A DNA stretch of 64,000 nt from Micromonospora sp. WMMA1947 (GTDB lineage: Bacteria; Actinomycetota; Actinomycetes; Mycobacteriales; Micromonosporaceae): contig NZ_CP114909.1 in assembly GCF_027497355.1 (NCBI RefSeq), positions 4,979,001 through 5,043,000 on the forward strand, written 5' to 3'. The notes beneath the pieces are model-generated. The model had not been told where the DNA came from and did no database searches. It saw only the letters and a list, made by a program, of their open reading frames with translations. Positions 17,272 through 26,340 of this stretch are shown here, piece by piece. Within the stretch, counting starts at the first letter, position 1. Each line of letters starts with the position of its first letter. A program made the translations under genes and the position numbers.

Positions 17272-18548
17272 TGGGTGTCCAGGTCGCGCTGGTGCTGGTG
17301 CTGATCCTCGTCAACGCCGCCCTGTCCGGCAGCGAGATGGCGCTGGTGAGCCTGCGGGAGGGGCAGTTGCGCCGGCTGGCGCGCTCCGGGCGGGCCGGTG
17401 CGCGGCTGAGCCGGCTCACCCGCGAACCCAACCGCTACCTGGCCACCATCCAGCTCGGCATCACGCTCGCCGGGTTCCTCGCCTCGGCCGCCGCCGCGGT
17501 GACGCTCGCCGAGCCGCTCGTCGGCCCGCTGGGGTTCCTCGGCGGGGCGGCCCGCCCGGTGGCGGTGTTCCTGGTGACGCTGCTGCTGACGTTCCTCACC
17601 CTGGTGGTGGGGGAGCTGGCACCCAAGCGGCTCGCCATGCAGACCGCGGAACGGTGGGCGCTGATCAGCGCCGGGCCGCTGGACCTGCTGGCGCGGCTGT
17701 CCCGGCCGGCGGTGTGGCTGCTCGGCCGCTCCACCGACCTGCTGGTCCGGCTCGCCGGTGGCGACCCGCGCGCCAGCCGGCAGGAGGTGACCGAGGAGGA
17801 GCTGCGGGAGATGCTGGTCAGCCAGCGCGGCCTGTCCGCCCAGCAGCGGGAGATCCTCGCCGGAGCCTTCGACATCGCCGGCCGTACGCTGCGGGAGATC
17901 CTCGTCGCGCGCCGCGACGTGACCACGTTGCCCGCCGACCTGCCGGCGGCCGACGCGATGCGGCGGCTCGCGGCCACCGGCCGGTCCCGGGCGCCGGTGA
18001 TCGGACCCGGCGGGCTCGACGACGTGTGCGGCACCGTGCACATCCGCGACCTGGTGGACGCCGACGGGGCGCGCGTCGGCGACCGGGCCCGCCCGCCGGT
18101 GCTGCTGCCGGGCACGTTGCCGGTGGCCGACGCGATGCGGCAGCTGCGCCAGCGGCACGAGCAGCTCGCGCTGGTGGTCGACGAGTACGGCGGCGTGGAC
18201 GGCCTGGTCACCATGGAGGACCTGCTCGAGGAGGTCGTCGGCGAGCTGTACGACGAGACCGACCGGGACGTGCGCCGCGCCGTGCGGGAGCCGGACGGCG
18301 CGCTGCTCCTGCCCGGCGACTTCCCGCTGCACGACCTGCCCGACGTGGGCGTACGGGTCACGTTCCCGCTGTCGCGCGAGTACACCACGGTGGCCGGGCT
18401 GGTGCTGGCCGGTCTGGGCCGGCTGCCCGAGGGCCCGGGGGAGCGGGTCCGGCTGCCCGGCCTCACCGTCGAGGTGGTCGAGGTGGCCGGACGGGCGATC
18501 CGCCGGGTCCGGCTGCGCGGCCCCGCCGTCGGGCGCACCCCGGACTGA
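17271..18548 (+). CDS. Hemolysin-family CNNM/CorC-type protein with CBS domains
   Basis: A 425-aa membrane protein. Residues 1-190 form the DUF21/CNNM domain with three to four helices (VALVLVLILVNAALSGSEMALVSL, LGITLAGFLASAAAAV, LVTLLLTFLTLVVGELAPKRLA). Two CBS domains follow at about 210-330 (ILVARRDVTTLP, LALVVDEYGGVDGLVTMEDLLEEVVGE). The CorC/HlyC C-terminal domain is at about 345-420. Relatives bind adenine nucleotides and are linked to Mg2+/Co2+ efflux; calling them hemolysins is historical. Confidence 0.85.
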   Translation: MGVQVALVLVLILVNAALSGSEMALVSLREGQLRRLARSGRAGARLSRLTREPNRYLATIQLGITLAGFLASAAAAVTLAEPLVGPLGFLGGAARPVAVFLVTLLLTFLTLVVGELAPKRLAMQTAERWALISAGPLDLLARLSRPAVWLLGRSTDLLVRLAGGDPRASRQEVTEEELREMLVSQRGLSAQQREILAGAFDIAGRTLREILVARRDVTTLPADLPAADAMRRLAATGRSRAPVIGPGGLDDVCGTVHIRDLVDADGARVGDRARPPVLLPGTLPVADAMRQLRQRHEQLALVVDEYGGVDGLVTMEDLLEEVVGELYDETDRDVRRAVREPDGALLLPGDFPLHDLPDVGVRVTFPLSREYTTVAGLVLAGLGRLPEGPGERVRLPGLTVEVVEVAGRAIRRVRLRGPAVGRTPD

Positions 18549-18614
18549 CACCCGGACGGGGGACAACCGCCCGATCCGCGTCCCGGCCCGCGCCGCCGGT
18601 CGTACGGTGCGGGC

Positions 18615-18797
18615 GTGAAGGACCGAGGAATGCGGACGTTCATCACCGTGCTGGCCGGGCTGGCCGTGATCTACTTCGGCTTCACCGGAAGCCGCGACAG
18701 TGGCGGTGAGGGTGGCGTCTCCGGCGGCGTGGTGCTGCTCGCGCTGCTCGCCTCGCTGCTGGCCTGGAACCTGACGAAGCCCGGCCCGGCCAAGTAG
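18615..18797 (+). CDS. Small membrane protein (60 aa)
   Basis: A 60-aa protein with two hydrophobic stretches (FITVLAGLAVIYFGF and VVLLALLASLLAWNL) joined by a Gly-rich loop. GTG 18615 is chosen because TACGGT lies exactly six bases upstream, the leaderless spacing seen in neighbours. The later ATG 18630 has GAGGA too close to serve it. Its role is unknown. Confidence 0.6.
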   Translation: MKDRGMRTFITVLAGLAVIYFGFTGSRDSGGEGGVSGGVVLLALLASLLAWNLTKPGPAK

Positions 18798-19454
18798 TCA
18801 CCGGGCCGTGGCGGCGCTGCGGCTCACCTCGCCCGCCGACTCCTCGCCCAGGGCCACCCGCACCAGCGCCGACGCGAGCCGGCCGAAGTCGGCCTCGCCG
18901 ACCAGGCCGACCAGGTCGCCGGGGCTCGCCGGCAGGCCCAGCCGCTTCGCCCCGGCCAGCGTGCGCCGGTCGGCGTACGGGCACACGTCCGGCCACACCG
19001 ACTGCGCCTCGCGCAGGAAGATGTCCGCCCCGGTGGGGCCGATGCCGGGGAACTCGGTGAGCAGCCGGCGCAGCACGGCCCGGTCGGCGCCGGCCTCCTT
19101 GTGCAGCCGCCGCAGGTCGCCGTGCCAGCGGTCCAGGCAGAGGCGGGCGCCGGTGCCGAGCATGGTCGCGGTCCGCTCGTCGTAGCGCCGGTAGTGGCCC
19201 CGGCCCAGCGCGTCGACCCGGTCCTGCCAGCTCGCCGCCTCCATCGCCTGCGGGGTGCGGTAGCCGGCCGCGAACAGCTCCCGGGCGGCGGCCACCGCCA
19301 CCGAGGCCCGGATCCGGGTGCTCAGCAGCGTGGTGAGCACCAGCAACTGGTAGAGCGGGCCGGGCCGGTCCGCGAGGGCGATGCCGGCCTCCTCCGCGTA
19401 CGTGCGGGACTGCCGGTCCAGCAGGGCCCGTGCGACGTTGCGATCGTCTGGCAT
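18798..19454 (-). CDS. HhH-GPD family DNA glycosylase / endonuclease III-like protein
   Basis: A 218-aa protein with the helix-hairpin-helix LLTEFPGIGPTGADIFLREA and a downstream Asp in the catalytic region (PYADRRTLAGAKRLGLP). It lacks the C-terminal four-cysteine iron-sulfur loop of EndoIII and the conserved catalytic Lys is not obvious. That makes it one of the short actinobacterial members thought to excise damaged bases. TAATCC six bases before the ATG suggests a leaderless promoter. Confidence 0.75.
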   Translation of the reverse strand: MPDDRNVARALLDRQSRTYAEEAGIALADRPGPLYQLLVLTTLLSTRIRASVAVAAARELFAAGYRTPQAMEAASWQDRVDALGRGHYRRYDERTATMLGTGARLCLDRWHGDLRRLHKEAGADRAVLRRLLTEFPGIGPTGADIFLREAQSVWPDVCPYADRRTLAGAKRLGLPASPGDLVGLVGEADFGRLASALVRVALGEESAGEVSRSAATAR

Positions 19455-19580
19455 CCACCCGGATTACCCGCCCCGGCCCCGGCCAGACCCCCGGGCCCGT
19501 CCGGAATGCGCGAGCCGGCGGCGGGTACGCGGGCCGGGTGCGCGGTCGACGGCCGTGCGCCCCACCGGAAGGAGAGACCC

Positions 19581-19781
19581 GTGGTCAAGCCGCAGCAGGA
19601 GGAACTGCGCCGGAACGACCTCGGCGCCACCAGCCAGGACAGCCGCAAGACGGCCACCCGGGCGGGCGGCCGTTCGCGGAGCCGGGGCACGTCGAACGCG
19701 GATGCGGGACGGCCCGTCCCCAGGGGACAGGTGTCGCCGTACGGCCCGGCCGGTGAGCCGGTCGCCGACGACGAGAGCTAA
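19581..19781 (+). CDS. Small basic/hydrophilic hypothetical protein (66 aa)
   Basis: A 66-aa, charge-rich and probably disordered protein (MVKPQQEELRRNDLGATSQ, then Arg/Ser/Gly-rich). The GTG start has an excellent Shine-Dalgarno (GGAAGGAG) and codon use is normal, so it is probably expressed. Its last four bases overlap the end of the convergent membrane-protein gene. No function recognised. Confidence 0.6.
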   Translation: MVKPQQEELRRNDLGATSQDSRKTATRAGGRSRSRGTSNADAGRPVPRGQVSPYGPAGEPVADDES

Positions 19782-20251
19782 CCGCGAGCCGTTGTCGGCC
19801 GCAGCCGCCGCCAGGTGGCTGCGGCCGACAGCCCGTACGCCAGGTGCGGGATCAGGTCGGAGACCCAGTCGGTGCGGCGCCACGTGCGCGGGTCGGTCAC
19901 GCCGAGCACCGTCATCGAGCCGTCCGAGGTGGCCATCACGCCGCCGCCGAGCAGCACCGTGGCCACCGGCAACGGAATCCGCCGACTCGCCGCGACCACG
20001 CCGAACGCGGCGCCGGCGGCGATGCCGGTGGCGTACCCGAGCAGTGGTCCCAGACCGGAGCGGCGGTTCGCCGCCTCGTCGCCGGGGCCCAGGTCGACGT
20101 GCGTGACGTCGGCCAGCCGTCCGGCGACCGATTCCGGGGTGCTGCTGGCCGGCCGGGCCCGCAACGCCATGTCGAGGTACGAGACCGCGTTGAGGACGGC
20201 GCTGCCGACGGCGCCCGCGATGGCGCCGTCGACAACCGCTGCCGTCCTCAC
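19778..20251 (-). CDS. Hypothetical membrane protein (157 aa)
   Basis: A 157-aa protein with two or three Gly/Ala-rich hydrophobic segments (GAIAGAVGSAVLNAVSYLDMAL, GYATGIAAGAAFGVVAA, PVATVLLGGGVMA). These resemble the glycine-zipper proteins of actinobacterial stress islands. Its GTG start overlaps the stop of the upstream small gene (GTGA), so the two are coupled. Function unknown. Confidence 0.65.
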   Translation of the reverse strand: MRTAAVVDGAIAGAVGSAVLNAVSYLDMALRARPASSTPESVAGRLADVTHVDLGPGDEAANRRSGLGPLLGYATGIAAGAAFGVVAASRRIPLPVATVLLGGGVMATSDGSMTVLGVTDPRTWRRTDWVSDLIPHLAYGLSAAATWRRLRPTTARG

Positions 20252-20457
20252 TTCGGGTCACCCGGTTCCCGGTTGCCCTTGGGGCCGTAGGTCCGTTCGC
20301 CCCGGACCACGCCGCGTTGCCCCCTGTCGTCCTGGAGGATCCGGTTCGCGACCTGGTTCGCCTCCTTGTCGGACGCCCGTCCGGACTGCTCGACGAGGTC
20401 GCGAAGGCGTGCCCGCTGCTTGTCGTACGCGTTGCTGCCCGGCCGTGGTCCTGGCAT
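20248..20457 (-). CDS. Small hydrophilic protein, plasmid-stabilisation-like (69 aa)
   Basis: A 69-aa highly charged protein (NAYDKQRARLRDLVEQSGRA, then DKEANQVANRILQDDRGQR). It resembles the short actinobacterial proteins often labelled plasmid stabilisation or Rho-N-like, which pair with stress genes. The label has little experimental basis. It is the first gene of a two-gene unit with the membrane protein at 19778. Confidence 0.6.
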   Translation of the reverse strand: MPGPRPGSNAYDKQRARLRDLVEQSGRASDKEANQVANRILQDDRGQRGVVRGERTYGPKGNREPGDPK

Positions 20458-20565
20458 CTCTGCCTCCTCCGGATCGCTGTCGGCTGACTCAGGCGTCTAC
20501 CCGCCCGGGCCGGGACCAACCGTTGCGGGCGGACCCGCCGCTCGGCCGGCCGGCGGGTCCGCCGC

Positions 20566-21411
20566 TCAGTCCGGGGCCCGGACCACCGCTACCGGGCAGG
20601 CGGAGCGGTGCAGGATCCCCTGGCTCACCGAGCCCAGCAGCAGCCCGCCCAGCTCGCCCCGGCCCTGCCGGCCCACCACGACGAGCTGGGCCCCGGCCGA
20701 CGCCGCGGTCAGCGCCGCGACCGGCTTGGCGCGTACCGCCTCGGTGCGTACCGGCAGGTCCGGCCACCGCTCGCCGATCCCGGCGAGCGCCTCGGCGAGC
20801 ACCCGCTCGCCCTCCTCGGCCTCGTCGTCGCGCCCGCGCCTCGCCGGGCGGGCGTGCACCACGTGCAGCGCGGCGCCGCGCGCGGACGCGGTCTCCGCGG
20901 CGAACTCGACGGCGGCGCGCGACAGCGTGGAGCCGTCCACGCCGACCACCACCGGGCCGCCCTCGTGGTCCGTGCCGCGCGCGATCAGGACCGGGCAGTC
21001 GGCGTACGAGGCGACCTGCACCGCCACCGACCCGACCACGAGCGCGGCGAATCCGCCCAGGCCCCGGTCGCCGAGCACGACCACGGCGGCGGTGGGGGAC
21101 TCGCCGAGCAGCACCGCTGCCGCCTCCCCGTCGATGATCTCGCCGGTGATGCGCAGCCCGGGCGACTCGGCCTCGGCCGCCGCGACCGCGTCGGAGACCA
21201 GTTGCTCGGCCTGGTTGCGCAGGCCGGCGCCGGGTGGTGACCCGGCCGGCGCGGAGACCGGTACGCGCAGCAACGGCCAGATGAAACCGTGCACCACCCG
21301 CAGCGGGCGGTTACGCCGCCGGGCCTCCCGGGCCGCCAGGCGCACCGCCCGGGTCGCCGGTTCGGAGCCGTCCACCCCGACCACCACCGCGGCCCCGTTC
21401 GCCGAGTTCAC
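20566..21411 (-). CDS. Universal stress protein with two UspA domains
   Basis: A 281-aa protein with tandem UspA domains. Domain 1 (about 8-148) begins VVVGVDGSEPATRAV and ends with the ATP-loop-like GDRGLGGFAALVVGSVAVQVA. Domain 2 (about 153-280) begins VVVGVDGSTLSRAAV and ends GRQGRGELGGLLLGSVSQGIL. Both G-2x-G-9x-G(S/T) ATP-binding signatures are kept. Such proteins respond to hypoxia or starvation in actinobacteria. GTG 21411 has AGGAGG upstream. Confidence 0.9.
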   Translation of the reverse strand: MNSANGAAVVVGVDGSEPATRAVRLAAREARRRNRPLRVVHGFIWPLLRVPVSAPAGSPPGAGLRNQAEQLVSDAVAAAEAESPGLRITGEIIDGEAAAVLLGESPTAAVVVLGDRGLGGFAALVVGSVAVQVASYADCPVLIARGTDHEGGPVVVGVDGSTLSRAAVEFAAETASARGAALHVVHARPARRGRDDEAEEGERVLAEALAGIGERWPDLPVRTEAVRAKPVAALTAASAGAQLVVVGRQGRGELGGLLLGSVSQGILHRSACPVAVVRAPD

Positions 21412-21540
21412 CCGTACCTCCTCGTGGCCGGCGCTCCCGCGGCCAGTATCGCGGCCCGGGTGGCCGGCCCGGGGCGATACCGCGCGGGGTCGCCCGGTGG
21501 GTACGCTCGGGTGCAGCGCCCAGGGGAGGGAGCCCCGTCG

Positions 21541-22287
21541 ATGGATCAGCCGGACGGACCGAGCACCGCCCGCATGATCGACTACTGGCTCGGCGGCCGG
21601 CACCACCGCCCGGTGGACGTGGCGGCGGCCGCCGCGTTCGAGGCGGCGTACGGGCCCTGTGCGGCGATCTTCCGGTCGTTGCGCGGCTTTCTCGGCCGTA
21701 CCGTGCGGGCGATGGCGGCCGACGGGGTGAACGGCTTCCTGGTCTTCGGCGCGGGCGCCCCCACCTGCGGCAACGTGCACGAGGTCGCGCCGGAGGCGAC
21801 GGTCCTCTACACCGACGTGGACCCGGAGACGGTCCGGCTGGGCCGGAGTCTGCTCGCCGGCAGCGACCGGGCCGGGTACGGCTACGGCGACGCCACCGAC
21901 ATCGGGACCGTCGACCGGGCGCTGCTGCACCGTTTCGTCCCGGGCTGGGGGAGACGGCCGGTGGGCGTGGTCTTCCTCGGGCTGGCGGCGTTCCTGGACG
22001 ACGAGACGCTCGCGCGTACGCTCGACGAGCTGTACCAGGCGGTGGCGCCGGGCAGCCGGCTCGCGATCGACTTCGACACCGAGGAGCTGGCCGGGCACCC
22101 CGAGGCGCTGGCGATGATGGGTCCGGCGTTCCGGATGCGGGCGCCCGAGCGGTTCGCGCCGCTGCTGGGCCGCTGGCAGCCGACCGGCGACGGCATCGTG
22201 CCGGTGGCGCGGTGGCGGCCGGCGGGTGAGCCGGAGCCGGTGCCGGACGCGTTCCACGGCGCGCTGGCGTTGCGCGAGGCCGGCTGA
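21541..22287 (+). CDS. SAM-dependent methyltransferase (PF04672/DUF574 type)
   Basis: A 248-aa protein of the large actinobacterial S-adenosylmethionine methyltransferase group. It has STARMIDYWLGGRHHRPVD at the start and FGAGAPTCGNVHEVA at the SAM-binding loop. VLYTDVDPETVRLGRSLL has the acidic ribose-binding residue, and VVFLGLAAFLDDE follows. The family loop usually reads LGTGxPT; here it is FGAGAPT. The substrate is unknown. GGAGGGAG precedes ATG 21541. Confidence 0.8.
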   Translation: MDQPDGPSTARMIDYWLGGRHHRPVDVAAAAAFEAAYGPCAAIFRSLRGFLGRTVRAMAADGVNGFLVFGAGAPTCGNVHEVAPEATVLYTDVDPETVRLGRSLLAGSDRAGYGYGDATDIGTVDRALLHRFVPGWGRRPVGVVFLGLAAFLDDETLARTLDELYQAVAPGSRLAIDFDTEELAGHPEALAMMGPAFRMRAPERFAPLLGRWQPTGDGIVPVARWRPAGEPEPVPDAFHGALALREAG

Positions 22288-22394
22288 GCCGGCTGAGCCG
22301 GTCGGGTCACGCGCGGCCGAGGCGGGGCGTTCACCGTTCGGGCACCTTCGTATGATGTTTGCCCTGTAGCAATAGTCGTCATCGGAGGATGAGC

Positions 22395-23582
22395 ATGCCG
22401 GAGGCGTCCGGATCGGTGTCGCGTGCCCTGCGCACGGCGTCACCCGACCAGCTGGCGGAGACCGCGGACGCGGTGCTGCGCCAGACGCTCGGGGCCGCGC
22501 GGGCGGAGGTGTTCGTCGCCGACTACCGCGCCAGCGGGCTCTGGCCGGTGCTCGACCCGGACGTGCCCGACGGCGGCCCGCTGCTGGCCCACAGCGTGGC
22601 GCAGCGCTGTTTCAGCAGCCAGGAGCCGGTGCTGGACGTCGTCGAGGACGGCCGCTGCCGCGCCTACCTGCCGCTGTCGGTGTGGGGGGAGCGGCTCGGC
22701 GTGCTGATGGTGGATCTGCCCGGCGACCCGGACGCGGCCACTGTGGAGGCGGCCCGCGACGCCGCGGGGGAGCTGGCCGTGGCGATCCGGGCGGCCGACC
22801 GGGAGACCGACCGCTACCGGCGCGCCCGGCGGCGGGAGCGGCTGAGCATGGCCGCCGAGATGCAGTGGGATCTGCTGCCGGGGCGCAGCGTACGGATCGG
22901 CGACGCGCTGCTCGCCGGGCAGCTCGAACCGGCGTACACGGTGGGCGGCGACCACTTCGACTGGTCGGTGGACGGCGACCGGCTCACCCTCACCGTGCTC
23001 AACGGCACCGGCATCGGGCTGGCCGCGTCGATGCTCACGGCGATGACGGTGAACGCCATGCGCAACGCCAGGCGTTCCGGCGGCAGCCTGGTGGAGCAGG
23101 CGGAGCTGGCTTCGGACACCATCTACTACCAGCACCGGGGCAGCCGGCACGTGGCCACGCTGCTGCTGGAGCTGGACAGCCGCCGGGGCGTGATGCGGGC
23201 GGTGGACGCCGGTTCACCGCAACTGCTGCGGCTGCGCGGGGGCCGCGTCACGCCGATCGCGCTGGAGCAGCAGCTGCCGCTGGGCATGTTCGCCGAGACG
23301 CGTTACGACGTGCAGGAGTTCACTCTGGAGCCGGGCGATCGTCTCTTCGTCGTCAGCGACGGGGTGTACGCGGCGGAGCCCGACGACCAGGAGCCGTACG
23401 GTGTGCGGGCGATGGCGCGCGCGATGCGGTCGACTCGGCTGCAGCCGGCGACCGAGGCAGTTGGTACGGTGATGCGCGAACTGCATGCGTACCATGCCGA
23501 CGCGGACCTCCGTGACGACGCGGTCGTCGTCTGCCTGGACTGGCGCGGCTCCAGCCGGTCCGGCGACGTGACGGGGCAGTGA
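22395..23582 (+). CDS. PP2C-type (SpoIIE) phosphatase with GAF-like sensor
   Basis: A 395-aa protein. The N-terminal 140 residues look like a GAF domain. A helical linker (RYRRARRRERLSMAAEMQWDLLPG) follows, then the SpoIIE/PPM catalytic domain. Metal-binding acidic residues are in VGGDHFDW, FVVSDGVYAAE and DLRDDAVVVCLD. Enzymes of this type dephosphorylate anti-anti-sigma factors and so set alternative sigma factor activity. ATG 22395 gives proper spacing from GGAGG; the ATG six bases earlier is too close. Confidence 0.85.
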   Translation: MPEASGSVSRALRTASPDQLAETADAVLRQTLGAARAEVFVADYRASGLWPVLDPDVPDGGPLLAHSVAQRCFSSQEPVLDVVEDGRCRAYLPLSVWGERLGVLMVDLPGDPDAATVEAARDAAGELAVAIRAADRETDRYRRARRRERLSMAAEMQWDLLPGRSVRIGDALLAGQLEPAYTVGGDHFDWSVDGDRLTLTVLNGTGIGLAASMLTAMTVNAMRNARRSGGSLVEQAELASDTIYYQHRGSRHVATLLLELDSRRGVMRAVDAGSPQLLRLRGGRVTPIALEQQLPLGMFAETRYDVQEFTLEPGDRLFVVSDGVYAAEPDDQEPYGVRAMARAMRSTRLQPATEAVGTVMRELHAYHADADLRDDAVVVCLDWRGSSRSGDVTGQ

Positions 23583-23630
23583 CGGGGGCGGCGGAGCGGA
23601 CACGAGCGGGACGATCGCAGGGGACAGCGA

Positions 23631-24101
23631 GTGGAGCGACCTCCGAATCTTGCCGCGGCCATCGAATCGGCTGCGGAGGCGCTCATCGGTGTGCTCGACT
23701 CCGCGACGTCCCGGCACACCGTCAGCGTCTCGCCCACGCAGCTGCGGGTGCTGTCGCTGATCGTGTCGCATCCGGACACCAACGTGAACCGGCTGGCCGA
23801 GCTGCTGGACGTGGTCCCGTCGTCGGCGAGCCGGCTCTGCGACCGCCTGGAGGCGGTCGGCCTGCTGCGCCGGGTGGCGGACCCGCGCGACCGGCGGGAG
23901 GTGCGGCTGATCCCCACCGCGGCGGCGGAGACGCTGCTGCGCGACCTCCAGGACCGGCGGCACCGGGCGGTGCAGGCCGTGCTGGACCGGATGCCCAACC
24001 GGGTGCAGCACGAGCTGCTGCTGGCCCTGGTGGCGTTCAGCCAGGCCGCGACGATGACCACCCCGCAGGCCGGCTCGGACTCGACCGCCCGCTCCGCCTG
24101 A
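23631..24101 (+). CDS. MarR family transcriptional regulator
   Basis: A 156-aa winged-helix protein. The recognition region is TNVNRLAELLDVVPSSASRLCDRLEAVGLLRR, and the wing VADPRDRREVRLIPT has the Asp-Arg-Arg of MarR proteins. The GTG start lies 49 bases after the phosphatase stop, so it may be co-transcribed. Its target and ligand are unknown. Confidence 0.85.
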   Translation: MERPPNLAAAIESAAEALIGVLDSATSRHTVSVSPTQLRVLSLIVSHPDTNVNRLAELLDVVPSSASRLCDRLEAVGLLRRVADPRDRREVRLIPTAAAETLLRDLQDRRHRAVQAVLDRMPNRVQHELLLALVAFSQAATMTTPQAGSDSTARSA

Positions 24102-24409
24102 CCTCACACCCCGCCACGCGCACCGTCCCCAGCTGCTCGACTAGTGTCCTAGGATGCCCTAGCGGGTGTGACGGTCCCCACCGTGACACCCCTGAGCAAC
24201 GACGCAGCACGGCACCCGGGGGAGAAGGGCGAGCCCGATATAGTGGCAGCGCACCTGGGCGGCCCGTGATCACCACGAGGGCGGGCCGCGTCGGGGAGGT
24301 CCCAGCCCGGGATCACAGAGGGCGCCGGCGTCTGACCGGCCGGCAACGCGCACGTCCCTCCAGCGGCCGTTCATCCGGCTGCCGGACCGTGCTGCGAAGG
24401 GAGGGTTCG
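24102..24409. other. Intergenic leader upstream of the pgsA-like gene
   Basis: A 308-bp gap with no gene. It contains the partial dyad CTAG-TGTCCTAGGATGCC-CTAG near 24141-24162 and a TATAGT hexamer (24239-24244), a reasonable -10 box. The remaining 165 bases would form a long leader with several GC-rich stems. I see no known riboswitch. Confidence 0.4.
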
Positions 24410-25036
24410 GTGTCGCGTCGGCCGGCTCCAGCGGAGCAACCGGATTCCGGGACCACTGTCGTGGGAGACCGCGTCCTCACGCTGCCCAACCTGATCAGCT
24501 TCGTCCGGCTCGTCGGCGTGCCGATCTTCCTCTACCTGTTCCTCGTGGTCCGGGCCGACGTCGCCGCCATCGCGGTGCTCGCCGTCGGCGGCACCAGCGA
24601 CTGGGTGGACGGCTGGATCGCCCGCCGCCTGGGACAGGTGAGCCGGCTCGGCGAGCTGCTCGACCCGCTGGCCGACCGCCTCTACATCCTCGCCACGCTG
24701 CTCGCGTTCACCGCCCGCGAGGTGGTGCCGTGGCAGTTCACCGGGGCGCTGCTGGCCCGGGAACTGCTGCTGCTGGTGTCCCTCGGGGTGCTGCGCCGCT
24801 ACGGCTACGGCCCGCCGCCGGTGCACTACGTGGGCAAGACCGCGACGTTCCTGCTGCTGGCGGCGTTCCCGATCCTGCTGCTGGCCGACGCGGTGCCGGA
24901 CGCCGGCACCGCCGCCGGGGCGATCGGCTGGGGGCTGGCGTGGTGGGGCCTCGTCCTCTACTGGGTCGCCGGCGCGATGTACGTGGTGCAGGCCGCTCGC
25001 CTCGTGCGGGCGCAGCGCGCGGAGGCGGCGGCATGA
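24410..25036 (+). CDS. CDP-alcohol phosphatidyltransferase family protein
   Basis: A 208-aa integral membrane enzyme. The CDP-OH-P signature is intact as SDWVDGWIARRLGQ followed by GELLDPLADR, giving the D-DG-AR-G-D-D pattern. Several membrane helices follow. Members make phosphatidylglycerophosphate, cardiolipin or phosphatidylinositol precursors from CDP-diacylglycerol; the exact acceptor cannot be told. It starts at GTG 24410 behind GAAGGGAGG and its stop overlaps the next start (ATGA), forming an operon with the DUF881 genes. Confidence 0.85.
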   Translation: MSRRPAPAEQPDSGTTVVGDRVLTLPNLISFVRLVGVPIFLYLFLVVRADVAAIAVLAVGGTSDWVDGWIARRLGQVSRLGELLDPLADRLYILATLLAFTAREVVPWQFTGALLARELLLLVSLGVLRRYGYGPPPVHYVGKTATFLLLAAFPILLLADAVPDAGTAAGAIGWGLAWWGLVLYWVAGAMYVVQAARLVRAQRAEAAA

Positions 25037-26001
25037 CCACTCCGCCGTCGCGGGACGGGGACAAGGAGCGCGACCCGTCCACCCGGGTGTACGCGCCGGA
25101 CTTCCTGACCGAGCTGTTCCGCAATCCGCTGGACCCCGGGTACGGGGACGCGGCGGCGCGCCGGGCGACGGGCTCGGTGTCGCGGGTGCGGCAGGTGCTG
25201 GGCCGGCCGGTGAGCCTGGTGGTGCTGGCGGTGATCGGGTTCCTGTTCGCGGTGGCGTACCGGGAGACGGTGGCGGAGGAGCCGAGCCGCGCGACGGCGC
25301 GGGCAGGGCTGGTCGCCGAGATCAAGGGCCGGGAGGCGGAGACCGACCGGTTGACCGAGCGCGCCGAGCAGTTGCGTGAGGAGGTCGGGCGGCAGCGGGA
25401 CGCCACGTTGAGCGGTTCGCAGGCGTCCCGGTTGCGCACGCTGGAGGCGGGTACCGGCCTGGCCCGGGTGCGCGGGGACGGCGTGGTGGTGCGGCTGGCC
25501 GACGCGGCGGCGGATCAGGACGGGGTGACCACCGGTGACGCGGGTCCGTCCCGGGTGCTGTATTCGGATCTGCAGAAGGTCGCGAACGCGTTGTGGGCGG
25601 CGGGTGCCGAGGCGGTGGCGGTGAACGGCCAGCGGTTGACGGCGACGTCGACGATCCGGTCGGCGGGTGAGGCGATCCTGGTGGACTACCGGCCGGTGAC
25701 GGGTCCGTACGAGGTGCAGGCGATCGGGCCGCGGTCGATGCGGGACCGGTTCGACCAGAGCCGGGCGGCGGCGTTGATGCGTGAGGTGGCGCGGACGACG
25801 GGTCTGTCGTTCGGGGTGAAGCGGGCCGACGACCTCACCCTGCCGGCGGCGCCGCAGCCGCGGCTACGCTACGCCGAGCCTCCGGCGACCCCGAGTCCGA
25901 GCGCGAGTGCGCGTCCCTCGGGTTCGGGTGCCGCCGGTTCGTCGAGTCCCGGGTCGTCCGGCCCGGGTGGTTCTTCCAGCCCCTCGGGAGGTGGCCGATG
26001 A
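25033..26001 (+). CDS. DUF881 family membrane protein 1
   Basis: A 322-aa protein. A cytoplasmic N-terminus of about 60 residues precedes one transmembrane helix (PVSLVVLAVIGFLFAVAY). A coiled-coil-like stretch (AEIKGREAETDRLTERAEQL) and the DUF881 domain (DLQKVANALWAAGAEAVAVNGQRL) follow, with a Ser/Pro/Gly-rich tail of about 50 residues. DUF881 proteins (YlxW/YlxX in Bacillus) lie near division or septation genes. The domain is probably outside the membrane. It overlaps both neighbours. Confidence 0.82.
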   Translation: MTTPPSRDGDKERDPSTRVYAPDFLTELFRNPLDPGYGDAAARRATGSVSRVRQVLGRPVSLVVLAVIGFLFAVAYRETVAEEPSRATARAGLVAEIKGREAETDRLTERAEQLREEVGRQRDATLSGSQASRLRTLEAGTGLARVRGDGVVVRLADAAADQDGVTTGDAGPSRVLYSDLQKVANALWAAGAEAVAVNGQRLTATSTIRSAGEAILVDYRPVTGPYEVQAIGPRSMRDRFDQSRAAALMREVARTTGLSFGVKRADDLTLPAAPQPRLRYAEPPATPSPSASARPSGSGAAGSSSPGSSGPGGSSSPSGGGR

Positions 26002-26330
26002 TCGCGGTGCTGGCGTTGCTCGCCGGTGTGGTGCTCGGGGTGTATCTGGACCCCACGGTGCCGGCGGCGTTGCAGCCGTATCTGCCGATTGCGGTGGTGG
26101 CCGCGTTGGACGCGGTGTTCGGTGGGGTGCGGGCGAAGCTGGACCGGATCTTCGACGACAAGCAGTTCGTGGTGTCGTTCATCTCGAACGTGCTGGTGGC
26201 GGGGCTGATCGTGTATCTGGGTGACCAGTTGGGCGTGGGCGGTCAGTTGTCCACCGGTGTGGTGGTCGTGCTCGGGGTGCGCATCTTCGGAAATGTGGCG
26301 GCGATCCGCCGGCACCTGTTCCGGGCGTAG
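25998..26330 (+). CDS. sbp: Small basic protein (DUF1290/Sbp family)
   Basis: A 110-aa protein with three hydrophobic helices (IAVLALLAGVVLGVYL, LPIAVVAALDAVFGG, FISNVLVAGLIVYLG). It matches the short Sbp family found next to ftsZ in Bacillus and between two DUF881 genes in actinobacteria. The conserved block DAVFGGVRAKLDRIFDDKQF is present. Its four-base overlap with the preceding DUF881 gene indicates coupling. Function is unproven. Confidence 0.85.
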   Translation: MIAVLALLAGVVLGVYLDPTVPAALQPYLPIAVVAALDAVFGGVRAKLDRIFDDKQFVVSFISNVLVAGLIVYLGDQLGVGGQLSTGVVVVLGVRIFGNVAAIRRHLFRA

Positions 26331-26340
26331 GTTTGTGGCG